A stretch of 64,000 bases of DNA from Hydractinia symbiolongicarpus. Lineage: Eukaryota; Cnidaria; Hydrozoa; Anthoathecata; Hydractiniidae. Positions 38,566-52,900 of this stretch are shown here, piece by piece; the stretch's first letter is position 1, and every line of letters begins with the position of its first letter. Made by a program: the position numbers and the translations under genes. Location: positions 38,113,828-38,177,827 of the forward strand of contig NC_079876.1 of the NCBI RefSeq assembly GCF_029227915.1. The letters are read 5' to 3'. Under the pieces are notes generated by a model. It saw nothing but the letters and a program-made list of their open reading frames with translations. It did not search any database and was not told the origin of the DNA.

Positions 38566-41500
38566 TGTTTTTTTTTTCTTCGGCGCGCGCTAACAGCTAG
38601 GATTGGTGCCTAAGTAAAAAATGACTTTCTTATCTCAATTTTTAATTGAAGCGCTTCCACAGCGCCCGGTGTAATCGCTGTGTTTCGGCAATCATTTCAA
38701 ATTAAGAAGAATGTTATTTCTTGAAGTCCAATTGTCTCGCTTTCACATTTACAGGGTCACAGTCCATAGTCAGTTCAATTAAGTCCCGCAGTCAATCGTT
38801 TCGCTGTTAAAAGCCATACAACCTAGTAATACCCGAAAAGTATCAAGAAATACATGTTGGTACGAATATGTGACCCAACCGTTTAAACTCAAACGGACTG
38901 ACACCGTTAGAAAGTCAATGAAATGTAGTTTTTGAAACTGTCGCTATTTCCTCAGCGCGCGATAACGGCTAGGATTGGTCCCACAGTAAAAAATGACATA
39001 TTAATTTAAATTTTTAGATGAAGCGCTACAACAGCGCCCAGTCTAATCGCTGAGGTTAGGCAATCATGTCAAATTAAGAAGAATACTATCTCCTGGAGTC
39101 CAATTTTCTCATTTATCACATTGATCAGGTTAAAGTCCAAGGTTGGTTCAATTAAATCCCACAGTCAATCGTTTCACTGTTAAAAGCGATGCAACCTAGT
39201 AATATCAGATAAATATCGCTAAATACATGTTGGTACGAATATGTGACTCAACCGTTGTAACTCAAACGGATTGATACTGTTAGAAAGTCAATGAAATGTA
39301 GTATTTGAAACTGTCGCTATTTCTTCAGCGCGCGATAACGGCTACGATTGGTCCCACAGTAAATAATGACTTATTTACCTAAACTTTTAAATGAAGCGCT
39401 GCCACAGCGCCCAGTGTAATCGCTGAGTTCCGGCAATCACGTCAAATCAAGAAGAATGTCATTTCTTGGAGTCCAATTATCTCACTTTTACATTTACAGG
39501 GTCACAGTCCATATTCAGTTCTATTAAGTCCCACAGTCAATCGTTTCGCTTTTAAATGCCATACAACTTAGTAATACCTGAAAAATATCAATAAATACAT
39601 GTTGGTACGAATATGTGACTCAAGCGTTGTAACTCAAACGGATTGATACTGTTAAAAAGTCAATGAAATGTAGTTTTTGAAACTGTCGCTGTTTCTTCAG
39701 CTGGCGATAACTGCTAGGATTGGTCCCACAGTACAAAAATGACTTTTTCATCTTAATTCTTAAATGAAGCGCTACCACAGCGACCAGTGTAATCGCTGAG
39801 TTTCAGCAATCATGTCAAATTAAGAACAATGTTATTTCTTGGAGTCCAATTGTCTCATTTATCACATTCATCAGGTCACAGTCCAAAGTTAGTTCAATTA
39901 AGTCCCACAGTCAATCGTTTCATTGTTAAAGGCGATGCAACCTAGTAATATCGGAAAAATATCGCTAAAAACATGTTGGTACGAATATGTGACCCAACCG
40001 TTGTAACTCAAACGGACTGACACCGTTGGAAAGTCAATGAAATGTAGTTTTTGAAACTGTCGGTATTTCTTCAGCGCGTGATAACGGCTAGGATTGGTCC
40101 CACAGTAAAAAATGACTTTCTTATCTTAATTCTTAAATGAAGCGCTACCACAGCAGCCAGTATAATCGCTGAGTTTCAGCAATCATGTCAAATTAAGAAG
40201 ATTGTTATTTCTTGGAGTCCAATTTTCTCATTTATCTCATCGATCAGGTCACAGTCCAAACTTAGTTCAATTGAGTCCCACAGTCAATCGTTTCATTGTT
40301 AAAAGCGATGCATCCTAGTAATATCAGATAAATATCTCTAAATACATGTTGGTACGAATATGTGAATCAAGCGTTGAAACTCAAACGAACTGACACCGTT
40401 AGAAAGTCAGTGAAATGTAGTATTTGAAACTGTTTTTATTTCTTCGGCGCGCGCTAACAGCTAGGATTGGTGCCTAATTAAAAAATGACTTTCTTATCTC
40501 AATTTTTAATTGAAGCGCTTCCACAGCGCCCGGTGTAATCGCTGAGTTTCGGCAATCATTTCAAATTAAGAAGAATGTTATTACTTGAAGTCCAATTGTC
40601 TCGCTTTCACATTTACAGGGTCACAGTCCATAGTCAGTTCAATTAAGTCCCGCAGTCAATCGTTTCGCTGTTAAAAGCCATACAACCTAGTAATACCTGA
40701 AAAATATCAAGAAATACATGTTGGTACGAATATATGACACAACCGTTGTGACTCAAACGGATTGATACTGTTAAAATGTCAATGAAATGTAGTTTTTGAA
40801 ACTGTCGCTATTTCTTCAGCGCGCGATAACGGCTAGGATTGGTCCCACAGTAAAAAATGACTTTTTCATCTTAATTCTTAAATGAAGCGCTACCACAGCG
40901 CTAAGTGTAGTCGCTGAGTTTCGGCAATCATGTCAAATTAAGAACAATGTTTTTTCTTGGAGTCCAATTGTCTCATTTATCACATTCATCAGGTCACAGT
41001 CCAAAGTTAGTTCAATTAAGTCCCACAGTCAATCGTTTCATTGTTAAAGGCGATGCAACCTAGTAATACCTGAAAAATATCAAGAAATACATGTTGGTAC
41101 GAATATGTGACTCAAGCGTTGTAACTCAAACGGATTGATACTGTTAAAAAGTCAATGAAATGTAGTATTTGAAATTGTTTTTATTTCTTCGGCGCGCGCT
41201 AACAGCTAGGATTGGTGCCTAAGTAAAAAATGACTTTCTTATCTCAATTTTTAATTGAAGCGCTTCCACAGCGCCCGGTGTAATCGCTGAGTTTCGGCAA
41301 TCATTTCAAATTAAGAAGAATGTTATTTCTTGAAGTCCAATTGTCTCGCTTTCACATTTACAGGGTCACAGTCCATAGTCAGTTCAATTAAGTCCCGCAG
41401 TCAATCGTTTCGCTGTTAAAAGCCATACAACCTAGTAATACCCGAAAAGTATCAAGAAATACATGTTGGTACGAATATGTGACCCAACCGTTTAAACACA

Positions 41501-44500
41501 AACGGACTGACACCGTTAAAAAGTCAATGAAATGTAGTTTTTGAAACTGTCGCTATTTCTTCAGCGCGCGATAACGGCTAGGATTGGTCCCACAGTAAAA
41601 AATGACATATTAATTTAAATTTTTAAATGAAGCGCTACAACAGCGCCCAGTCTAATCGTTGAGGTTAGGCAATCATGTCAAATTAAGAAGAATACTATCT
41701 CTTGGAGTCCAATTTTCTCATTTATCACATTGATCAGGTGAAAGTCCAAGGTTGGTTCAATTAAGTCCCACAGTCAATCGTTTCACTGTTAAAGGCGATG
41801 CAACCTAGTAATATCATATAAATATCGCTAAATACATGTTGGTACGAATATGTGACTCAACCGTTGTAACTCAAACGGATTGATACTGTTAGAAAGTCAA
41901 TGAAATGTAGTATTTGAAACTGTCGCTATTTCTTCAGCGCGCGATAACGGCTACGATTGGTCCCACAGTAAAGAATGACTTATTTACCTAAACTTTTAAA
42001 TGAAGCGCTGCCACAGCGCCCAGTGTAATCGCTGAGTTCCGGCAATCACGTCAAATCAAGAAGAATGTCATTTCTTGGAGTCCAATTATCTAACTTTTAC
42101 ATTTACAGGGTCACAGTCCATAATCAGTTCAATTAAGTCCCACAGTCAATTGTTTCGCTTTTAAATGCCATACAACTTAGTAATACCTGAAAAATATCAA
42201 TAAATACATGTTGGTACGAATATGTGACTCAAGCGTTGTAACTCAAACGGATTGATACTGTTAGAAAGTCAATGAAATGTAGTTTTTGAAACTGTCGGTA
42301 TTTCTTCAGCGCGTGATAACGGCTAGGATTGGTCCCACAGTAAAAAATGACTTTCTTATCTTAATTCTTAAATGAAGCGCTACCACAGCGCCCAGTATAA
42401 TCGCTGAGTTTCGGCAATCATGTCAAATTAAGAAGATTGTTTTTTCTTGGAGTCCAATTGTCTCCTTTATCACATTTATCAGGTCACAGTCCAAAGTTAG
42501 TTCAATTAAGTCCCACAGTCAATCGTTTCATTGTTAAAGGCGATGCAACCTAGTAATATCCGAAAAATATCGCTAAATTTATGTTGGTACGAATATGTGA
42601 CGCAACCGTTGTAACTCAAACGGACTGACACCGTTAGAAAGTCAATGAAATAAGGTTTTTGAAACTGTCGCTATTTCTTCAGGGCGCGATAACGGCTAGG
42701 ATTGGTCCCACAGTAAAGAAAGACTTATTAATTTAAATTTTTAAATGAAGTGCTACAACAGCGCCCAGTGTAGTCGCTGAGTTTCGGCAATTATGTCAAA
42801 TTAAGAACAATGTTTTTTCTTGGAGTCCAATTGTCTCCTTTATCACATTTATCAGGTCACAGTCCAAAGTTAGTTCAATTAAGTCCCACAGTCAATTGTT
42901 TCGCTGTTAAAAGCCATACAACCTAGTAATACCTGAAAAATATTGCTAAATTCATGTTGGTACGAATATGTGACGCAACCGTTGTAACTCAAACGGACTG
43001 ACACCGTTAAAAAGTCAAAGAAATGTAGTTTTTGAAACTGTCGCTATTTCTTCAGCGCGCGATAACAGCTAGGATTGGTCCCACAGTAAAGAATGACTTA
43101 TTTACCTAAACTTTTAAATGAAGCGCTACCACAGCGCCCAGTGTAATCGCTGAGTTCCGGCAATCACGTCAAGTTAAGAAGAATGTTATTTCTTGGAGTC
43201 CAATCTTCTCATTTATCACATTTATCAGGTCACAATCCAAAGTTAGTTCAATTAAGTCCCACAGTCAATCGTTTCATTGTTAAAAGCGATGCAACCTAGT
43301 AATATCAGAAAAATATCGCTAAATTCATGTTGGTACGAATATGTGACGCAACCGTTGTAACTCAAACGGACTGACACCGTTAGAAAGTCAAAGAAATGTA
43401 GTTTTTGAAACTGTCGCTATTTCTTCAGGGCGCAATAACGGCTAGGATTGGTCCCACAGCAAAAAAATGACTTTCTTATCTTAATTCTTGAATGAAGCGC
43501 TACCACAGCGCCCAGTGTAATCGCTGAGTTTCGGCAATCATGTCAAATTAAGAAGAATGTTATTTCTAAGAGTCCAATTGTCTCACTTTCATATTTATAA
43601 GGTCACAGTCCATACTCAGTTCAATTAATTCCACAGTCAATCGTTTCACTGTTAAAAGTCATACAACTTGGTAATACCTGAAAAATATCAAGAAATACAT
43701 GTTGGTAGGAATATGTGACTCAAGCGTTGTAACTCAAACAGATTGATACTGTTAAAAAGTCGATGAAATGTAGTTTTTGAAACTGTCGCTATTTCTTCAG
43801 CGCGCGATAACGGCTAGGATCGGTCCCACAGTAAAAAATGACTTTTTCATCTTAATTCTTAAATGAAGCGCTACCACAGCGCCAAGTGTAGTCGCTGAAT
43901 TTCGGCAATCATGTCAAATTAAGAACAATGTTTTTTCTTGGAGTCCAATTGTCTCATTTATCACATTCATCAGGTCACAGTCCAAAGTTAGTTCAATTAA
44001 GTCCCGCAGTCAATCGTTTCATTGTTAAAGGCGATGCAACCTAGTAATATCGGAAAAATATCGCTAAAAACATGTTGGTACGGATATGTGACCCAACCGT
44101 TGTAACTCAAACGGACTGACACCGTTGGAAAGTCAATGAAATGTAGTTTTTGAAACTGTCGGTATTTCTTCAGCGCGTGATAACGGCTAGGATTGGTCCC
44201 ACAGTAAAAAATGACTTTCTTATCTTAATTCTTAAATGAAGCGCTACCACAGCGCCCAGTATAATCGCTGAGTTTCGGCAATCATGTCAAATTAAGAAGA
44301 TTGTTTTTTCTTGGAGTCCAATTGTCTCCTTTATCACATTTATCAGGTCACAGTCCAAAGTTAGTTCAATTAAGTCCCACAGTCAATCGTTTCATTGTTA
44401 AAGGCGATGCAACCTAGTAATATCCGAAAAATATCGCTAAATTCATGTTGGTACGAATATGTGACGCAACCGTTGTAACTCAAACGGACTGACACCGTTA

Positions 44501-45275
44501 GAAAGTCAATGAAATAAGGCTTTTGAAACTGTCGCTATTTCTTCAGGGCGCGATAACGGCTAGGATTGGTCCCACAGTAAAGAAAGACTTATTAATTTAA
44601 ATTTTTAAATGAAGTGCTACAACAGCGCCCAGTGTAATCGCTGAGTTTAGGCAATCATGTCAAATTAAGAAGAATGCTATTTCTTGGAGTCCAATTTTTT
44701 CATTTATCACATTTATCAGGTCACAGTCAAAAGTTAGTTCAATTAAGTCCCACAGTCAATTGGTTCGCTGTTAAAAGCCATACAACCTAGTAATACCTGA
44801 ATAATATCAAGAAATACATGTTGGTACGAATATATGACTCAACCGTTGTAACTCAAACAGATTGATACTGTTGGAAAGTCAATGAAATGTAGTTTGTGAA
44901 ACTGTCGCTATTTCTTCAGCGCGCGATAACAGCTAGGATTGGTCCCACAGTAAAGAATGACTTATTTACCTAAACTTTTAAATGAAGCGCTACCACAGCG
45001 CCCAGTGTAATCGCTGAGTTCCGGCAATCACGTCAAGTTAAGAAGAATGTTATTTCTTGGAGTCCAATTGTCTCCTTTATCACATTTATCAGGTCACAGT
45101 CCAAAGTTAGTTCAATAAGGTCCCACAGTCAATCGTTTCATTGTTAAAGGCGATGCAACCTAGTAATATCCGAAAAATATCGTTAAATTCATGTTGGTAC
45201 GAATATGTGACGCAACCGTTGTAACTCAAACGGACTGACACCGTTAGAAAGTCAATGAAATAAGGTTTTTGAAAC

Positions 45276-48257
45276 TGTCGCTATTTCTTCAGGGCGCGAT
45301 AACGGCTGGGATTGGTCCCACAGTAAAGAAAGACTTATTAATTTAAATTTTTAAATGAAGTGCTACAACAGCGCCCAGTGTAATCGCTGAGTTTAGGCAA
45401 TCATGTCAAATTATGAAGAATGCTATTTCTTGGAGTCCAATTTTTTCATTTATCACATTTATCAGGTCACAGTCAAAAGTTAGTTCAATTAAGTCCCACA
45501 GTCAATTGTTTCGCTGTTAAAAGCCATACAACCTAGTAATACCTGAAAAATATCAAGAAATACATGTTGGTACGAATATATGACTCAACCGTTGTAACTC
45601 AAACGGATTGATACTGTTGGAAAGTCAATGAAATGTAGTTTGTGAAACTGTCGCTATTTCTTCAGCGCGCGATAGCAGCTAGGATTGGTCCCACAGTAAA
45701 GAATGACTTATTTACCTAAACTTTTAAATGAAGCGCTACCACAGCGCCCAGTGTAATCGCTGAGTTCCGGCTATCACGTCAAGTTAAGAAGAATGTTATT
45801 TCTTGGAGTCCAATCTTCTCATTCATCACATTTATCAGGTCACAATCCAAAGTTAGTTCAATTAAGTGCCACAGTCAATCGTTTCATTGTTAAAAGCGAT
45901 GCAACCTAGTAATATCAGAAAAATATCGCTAAATTCATGTTGGTACGAATATGTGACGCAACCGTTGTAACTCAAACGGACTGACACCGTTAGAAAGTCA
46001 AAGAAATGTAATTTTTGAAACTGTCGCTATTTCTTCAGGGCGCAATAACGGCTAGGATTGGTCCCACAGCAAAAAAATGACATTCTTATCTTAATTCTTG
46101 AATGAAGCGCTACCACAGCGCCCAGTGTAATCGCTGAGTTTCGGCAATCATGTCAAATTAAGAAGAATGTTATTTCTAAGAGTCCAATTGTCTCACTTTC
46201 ATATTTATAAGGTCACAGTCCATACTCAGTTCAATTAATTCCACAGTCAATCGTTTCACTGTTAAAAGTCATACAACTTGGTAATACCTGAAAAATATCA
46301 AGAAATACATGTTGGTAGGAATATGTGACTCAAGCGTTGTAACTCAAACAGATTGATACTGTTAAAAAGTCGATGAAATGTAGTTTTTGAAACTGTCGCT
46401 ATTTCTTCAGCGCGCGATAACGGCTAGGATCGGTCCCACAGTAAAAAATGACTTTTTCATCTTAATTCTTAAATGAAGCGCTACCACAGCGCCAAGTGTA
46501 GTCGCTGAATTTCGGCAATCATGTCAAATTAAGAACAATGTTTTTTCTTGGAGTCCAATTGTCTCATTTATCACATTCATCAGGTCACAGTCCAAAGTTA
46601 GTTCAATTAAGTCCCGCAGTCAATCGTTTCATTGTTAAAGGCGATGCAACCTAGTAATATCGGAAAAATATCGCTAAAAACATGTTGGTACGAATATGTG
46701 ACCCAACCGTTGTAACTCAAACGGACTGACACCGTTAGAAAGTCAATGAAATAAGGCTTTTGAAACTGTCGCTATTTCTTCAGGGCGCGATAACGGCTAG
46801 GATTGGTCCCACAGTAAAGAAAGACTTATTAATTTAAATTTTTAAATGAAGTGCTACAACAGCGCCCAGTGTAATCGCTGAGTTTAGGCAATCATGTCAA
46901 ATTAAGAAGAATGCTATTTCTTGGAGTCCAATTTTTTCATTTATCACATTTATCAGGTCACAGTCAAAAGTTAGTTCAATTAAGTCCCACAGTCAATTGT
47001 TTCGCTGTTAAAAGCCATACAACCTAGTAATACCTGAATATTATCAAGAAATACATGTTGGTACGAATATATGACTCAACCGTTGTAACTCAAACAGATT
47101 GATACTGTTGGAAAGTCAATAAAATGTAGTTTGTGAAACTGTCGCTATTTCTTCAGCGCGCGATAACAGCTAGGATTGGTCCCACAGTAAAGAATGACTT
47201 ATTTACCTAAACTTTTAAATGAAGCGCTACCACAGCGCCCAGTGTAATCGCTGAGTTCCGGCAATCACGTCAAGTTAAGAAGAATGTTATTTCTTGCAGT
47301 CTAATCTTCTCATTTATCACATTTATCAGGTCACAATCCAAAGTTAGTTCAATTAAGTCCCACAGTCAATCGTTTTATTGTTAAAAGCGATGCAACCTAG
47401 TAATATCAGAAAAATATCGCTAAATTCATGTTGGTACGAATATGTGACGCAACCGTTGTAACTCAAACGGACTGACACCGTTAGAAAGTCAAAGAAATGT
47501 AGTTTTTGAAACTGTCGCTATTTCTTCAGGGCGCAATAACGGCTAGGATTGGTCCCACAGCAAAAAAATGACTTTCTTATCTTAATTCTTGAATGAAGCG
47601 CTACCACAGCGCCCAGTGTAATCGCTGAGTTTCGGCAATCATGTCAAATTAAGAATAATGTTATTTCTAAGAGTCCAATTGTCTCACTTTCATATTTATA
47701 AGGTCACAGTCCATACTCAGTTCAATTAATTCCACAGTCAATCGTTTCGCTGTTAAAAGTCATACAACTTGGTAATACCTGAAAAATATCAAGAAATACA
47801 TGTTGGTAGGAATATGTGACTCAAGCGTTGTAACTCAAACAGATTGATACTGTTAAAAAGTCAATGAAATGTAGTTTTTGAAACTGTCGCTATTTCTTCA
47901 GCGCGCGATAACGGCTAGGATCGGTCCCACAGTAAAAAATGACTTTTTCATCTTAATTCTTAAATAAAGCGCTACCACAGCGCCAAGTGTAGTCGCTGAG
48001 TTTTGGCAATCATGTCGAATTAAGAACAATGTTTTTTCTTGGAGTCCAATTGTCTCATTTATCACATTCATCAGGTCACAGTCCAAAGTTAGTTCAATTA
48101 AGTCCCGCAGTCAATCGTTTCATTGTTAAAGGCGATGCAACCTAGTAATATCGGAAAAATATCGCTAAATACATGTTGGTACGAATATGTGACGCAACCG
48201 TTGTAACTCAAACGGATTGATACTGTTAAAAAGTCAATGAAATGTAGTTTTTGAAAC
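45276..48257 (+). repeat. Nested S-T-D-E tetramer repeated twice inside copy A
   Basis: S45276-T45649-D46022-E46394 and S46767-T47140-D47513-E47885 have the same order at a lag of about 1491 bp. They differ at visible sites (GAAATAAGGTTTTTG against GAAATAAGGCTTTTG, and ACATTCTTATC against ACTTTCTTATC in D). The pair recurs in copy B at 52355-55336. Copy C has only one S-T-D-E set (58318-59799), so the large HOR changes length by gain or loss of this nested unit. Confidence 0.78.
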
Positions 48258-49975
48258 TGTCGCTATTTCTTCAGCGCGCGATAACGGCTAGGATTGGTCC
48301 CACAGTAAAAAAAATGACTTTTTTATCTTAATTCTTAAAAGAAGCGCTACCACAGCGCCAAGTGTAGTCGCTGAGTTTCGGCAATCATGTCAAATTAAGA
48401 ACAATGTTTTTTCTTGGAGTCCAATTGTCTCATTTATCACATTCATCAGGTCACAGTCCAAAGTTAGTTCAATTAAGTCCCACAGTCAATCGTTTCATTG
48501 TTAAAGGCGATGCAACCTAGTAATATCGGAAAAATATCGCTAAATACATGTTGGTACGAATATGTGACCCAACCGTTGAAACTCAAACGGACTGACACCG
48601 TTAGAAAGTCAATGAAATGTAGTTTTTGAAACTGTCGCTATTTTTTCAGCGCGCGATAACGGCTAGGATTGGTCCCACAGTAAAAAATGACTTTTTTATC
48701 TTAATTCTTAAATGAAGCGCTACCACAGCGCCAAGTGTAGTCGCTGAGTTTCGGCGATCATGTCAAATTAAGAACAATGTTTTTTCTTGGAGTCCAATTG
48801 TCTCATTTATCACATTCATCAGGTCACAGTCCAAAGTTAGTTCAATTAAGTCCCACAGTCAATCGTTTCATTGTTAAAGGTGATGCAACCTAGTAATGTC
48901 AGATGAATATCGCTAAATACATGTTGGTATGAATATGTGACCCAACCGTTGAAACTCAAACGGACTGACATCGTTAGAAAGTCAATGAAATGTATTTTTT
49001 GAAACTGTCGCTATTTCTTCAGCGCGCGATAACGGCTAGGATTAGTCCCACAGTAAAAAAATGACTTTTTCATCTTAATTCTTAAATGAAGCACTACCAC
49101 AGCGACCAGTGTAATCGCTGAGTTTCGGCAATCATGTCAATATAAGAACAATGTTATTCCTTGGAGTCCAATTGTCTCATTTATCACATTCATCAGGTCA
49201 CAGTCCAAAGTTAGTTCATTTAAGTCCCACAGTCAATCGTTTCATTGTTAAAGGCGATGCAACCTAGTAATATCAGAAAAATATCGCTAAATTCCTGTTG
49301 GTACGAATATGTGACGCAACCGTTGTAACTCAAACGGACTGACACCGTTAGAAAGTCAATGAAATGTAGTTTCTGAAACTGTCGCTATTTCTTCAGGGCG
49401 CAATAACGGCTAGGATTGGTCCCACAGCAAAAAAATGACTTTCTTATCTTAATTCTTGAATGAAGCGCTACCACAGCGCCCAGTGTAATCGGTGAGTTTC
49501 GGCAATCATGTCAAATTAAGAAGAATGTTATTTCTAAGAGTCCAATTGTCTCACTTTCATATTTATAAGGTCACAGTCCATACTCAGTTCAATTAATTCC
49601 ACAGTCAATCGTTTCACTGTTAAAAGCCATACATCTTGGTAATACCTGAAAAATATCAAGAAATACATGTTGGTAGGAATATGTGACTCAAGCGTTGTAA
49701 CTCAAACAGATTGATACTGTTAAAAAGTCAATGAAATGTAGTTTTTGAAACTGTCGCTATTTCTTCAGCGCGCAATAACGACTAGGATTGGTCCCACAGT
49801 AAAAAAATGACTTTTTCATCTTAATTCTTAAATGAAGCGCTACCACAGCGCCAAGTGTAGTCGCTGAGTTTCGGCAATCATGTCAAATCAAGAACAATGT
49901 TTTTTCTTGGAGTCCAATTGTCTCATTTATCACATTCATCAGGTCACAGTCCAAAGTTAGTTCAATTAAGTCCCA

Positions 49976-49990
49976 CAGTCAAATTGTTAA
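49976..49990 (+). other. 7-bp deletion marking one E monomer in copy A (and copy B)
   Basis: The usual CAGTCAATCGTTTCATTG reads CAGTCAAATTG here, a loss of 7 bp (TCGTTTC). It gives the 367-bp step from 49752 to 50119. The same deletion lies at 57429-57443 in copy B, 7453 bp away, so it predates that duplication. It opens a short plus-strand frame that has no sign of being a gene. Confidence 0.85.
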
Positions 49991-52900
49991 AGGCGATGCA
50001 ACCTAGTAATATCGGAAAAATATCGCTAAATACATGTTGTAACGAATATGTGACCCAACCGTTGAAACTCAAACGGACTGACACCGTTAGAAAGTCAATG
50101 AAATGTAGTTTTTGAAACTGTCGCTATTTCTTCAGCGCGCGATAACGGCTAGGATCGGTCCCACAGTAAAAAATGACTTTTTCATCTTAATTCTTAAATG
50201 AAGCGCTACCACAGCGCCCAGTGTAGTCGCTGAGTTTCGGCAATCATGTCAAATTAAGAACAATGTTTTTTCTTGGAGTCCAATTGTCTCATTTATCACA
50301 TTCATCAGGTCACAGTCCAAAGTTAGTTCAATTAAGTCCCGCAGTCAATCGTTTCATTGTTAAAGGCGATGCAACCTAGTAATATCGGAAAAATATCGCT
50401 AAAAACATGTTGGTACGAATATGTGACCCAACCGTTGTAACTCAAACGGACTGACACCGTTGGAAAGTCAATGAAATGTAGTTTTTGAAACTGTCGGTAT
50501 TTCTTCAGCGCGTGATAACGGCTAGGATTGGTCCCACAGTAAAAAATGACTTTCTTATCTTAATTCTTAAATGAAGCGCTACCACAGCGCCCAGTGTAAT
50601 CGCTGAGTTTCGGCAATCATGTCAAATTAAGAAGAATGTTATTTCTAAGAGTCCAATTGTCTCACTTTCATATTTATAAGGTCACAGTCCATACTCAGTT
50701 CAATTAATTCCACAGTCAATCGTTTCACTGTTAAAAGTCATACAACTTGGTAATACCTGAAAAATATCAAGAAATACATGTTGGTAGGAATATGTGACTC
50801 AAGCGTTGTAACTCAAACAGATTGATACTGTTAAAAAGTCGATGAAATGTAGTTTTTGAAACTGTCGCTATTTCTTCAGCGCGCGATAACGGCTAGGATC
50901 GGTCCCACAGTAAAAAATGACTTTTTCATCTTAATTCTTAAATGAAGCGCTACCACAGCGCCAAGTGTAGTCGCTGAATTTCGGCAATCATGTCAAATTA
51001 AGAACAATGTTTTTTCTTGGAGTCCAATTGTCTCATTTATCACATTCATCAGGTCACAGTCCAAAGTTAGTTCAATTAAGTCCCGCAGTCAATCGTTTCA
51101 TTGTTAAAGGCGATGCAACCTAGTAATATCGGAAAAATATCGCTAAAAACATGTTGGTACGGATATGTGACCCAACCGTTGTAACTCAAACGGACTGACA
51201 CCGTTGGAAAGTCAATGAAATGTAGTTTTTGAAACTGTCGGTATTTCTTCAGCGCGTGATAACGGCTAGGATTGGTCCCACAGTAAAAAATGACTTTCTT
51301 ATCTTAATTCTTAAATGAAGCGCTACCACAGCGCCCAGTATAATCGCTGAGTTTCGGCAATCATGTCAAATTAAGAAGATTGTTTTTTCTTGGAGTCCAA
51401 TTGTCTCCTTTATCACATTTATCAGGTCACAGTCCAAAGTTAGTTCAATTAAGTCCCACAGTCAATCGTTTCATTGTTAAAGGCGATGCAACCTAGTAAT
51501 ATCCGAAAAATATCGCTAAATTCATGTTGGTACGAATATGTGACGCAACCGTTGTAACTCAAACGGACTGACACCGTTAGAAAGTCAATGAAATAAGGCT
51601 TTTGAAACTGTCGCTATTTCTTCAGGGCGCGATAACGGCTAGGATTGGTCCCACAGTAAAGAAAGACTTATTAATTTAAATTTTTAAATGAAGTGCTACA
51701 ACAGCGCCCAGTGTAATCGCTGAGTTTAGGCAATCATGTCAAATTAAGAAGAATGCTATTTCTTGGAGTCCAATTTTTTCATTTATCACATTTATCAGGT
51801 CACAGTCAAAAGTTAGTTCAATTAAGTCCCACAGTCAATTGGTTCGCTGTTAAAAGCCATACAACCTAGTAATACCTGAATAATATCAAGAAATACATGT
51901 TGGTACGAATATATGACTCAACCGTTGTAACTCAAACAGATTGATACTGTTGGAAAGTCAATGAAATGTAGTTTGTGAAACTGTCGCTATTTCTTCAGCG
52001 CGCGATAACAGCTAGGATTGGTCCCACAGTAAAGAATGACTTATTTACCTAAACTTTTAAATGAAGCGCTACCACAGCGCCCAGTGTAATCGCTGAGTTC
52101 CGGCAATCACGTCAAGTTAAGAAGAATGTTATTTCTTGGAGTCCAATTGTCTCCTTTATCACATTTATCAGGTCACAGTCCAAAGTTAGTTCAATAAGGT
52201 CCCACAGTCAATCGTTTCATTGTTAAAGGCGATGCAACCTAGTAATATCCGAAAAATATCGTTAAATTCATGTTGGTACGAATATGTGACGCAACCGTTG
52301 TAACTCAAACGGACTGACACCGTTAGAAAGTCAATGAAATAAGGTTTTTGAAACTGTCGCTATTTCTTCAGGGCGCGATAACGGCTGGGATTGGTCCCAC
52401 AGTAAAGAAAGACTTATTAATTTAAATTTTTAAATGAAGTGCTACAACAGCGCCCAGTGTAATCGCTGAGTTTAGGCAATCATGTCAAATTATGAAGAAT
52501 GCTATTTCTTGGAGTCCAATTTTTTCATTTATCACATTTATCAGGTCACAGTCAAAAGTTAGTTCAATTAAGTCCCACAGTCAATTGTTTCGCTGTTAAA
52601 AGCCATACAACCTAGTAATACCTGAAAAATATCAAGAAATACATGTTGGTACGAATATATGACTCAACCGTTGTAACTCAAACGGATTGATACTGTTGGA
52701 AAGTCAATGAAATGTAGTTTGTGAAACTGTCGCTATTTCTTCAGCGCGCGATAGCAGCTAGGATTGGTCCCACAGTAAAGAATGACTTATTTACCTAAAC
52801 TTTTAAATGAAGCGCTACCACAGCGCCCAGTGTAATCGCTGAGTTCCGGCTATCACGTCAAGTTAAGAAGAATGTTATTTCTTGGAGTCCAATCTTCTCA

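Larger units (their letters stand above)
35024..43490 (+). repeat. Block 3: mosaic of L, M, O and P monomers
   Basis: L: ACTGTTTTTATTTCTTCGG with GCTTCCACAGCGCCCGG. M: TGACATATTAATTT with CAGTCTAATCGCTGAGG. O: AAGAATGACTTATTTACC with GCGCTGCCACAGCGC. P: TGTCGGTATTTC with CAGTATAATCGC. Order: L35213 M35585 L35958 N36330 L-like36701 M37073 O37446 P37819 Q38192 L38566 M38939 O39312 R39684 P40058 L40431 E-like40803 L41176 M41548 O41921 P42293 S42666 T43039 D43412. The string L-M-O, sometimes followed by P, occurs three times (36701, 38566, 41176) but at unequal spacing, so the HOR is irregular. The mean period is about 372.7 bp. Confidence 0.78.
43491..50569 (+). repeat. Block 4, large HOR copy A (7079 bp, 19 monomers)
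   Basis: Positions 43491-48193 match 50570-55272 at a lag of 7079 bp, and 48194-50595 match 55647-58048 at 7453 bp. Diagnostic variants checked in both copies include TACGGATATGTG (44080), CAATTGGTTCGC (44757), AATTATGAAGAATG (about 45411), CGGCTATCACGTC (about 45769), TTGCAGTCTAATC (47295), TCGGCGATCATG (48751), TTATTCCTTGG (49153) and a 7-bp deletion at 49982. No mismatch was seen. Order by phase mark: E43784 P44157 S44530 T44903 S45276 T45649 D46022 E46394 S46767 T47140 D47513 E47885 E48258 E48633, unit49006, D49380 E49752 E50119 P50492. S has AAAGAAAGACTTATTAA; T has GTTTGTGAAACTG. Copy A lacks the monomer found at 55273-55646 in copy B. Confidence 0.88.

Noticed and set aside
38568-38577. 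Run of ten T as a terminator or poly-A tail signature
   Set aside because: It is a local expansion of the ACTGTTTTTATTTC segment of an L monomer by one A-to-T change and slippage. There is no gene upstream and no target-site duplication.
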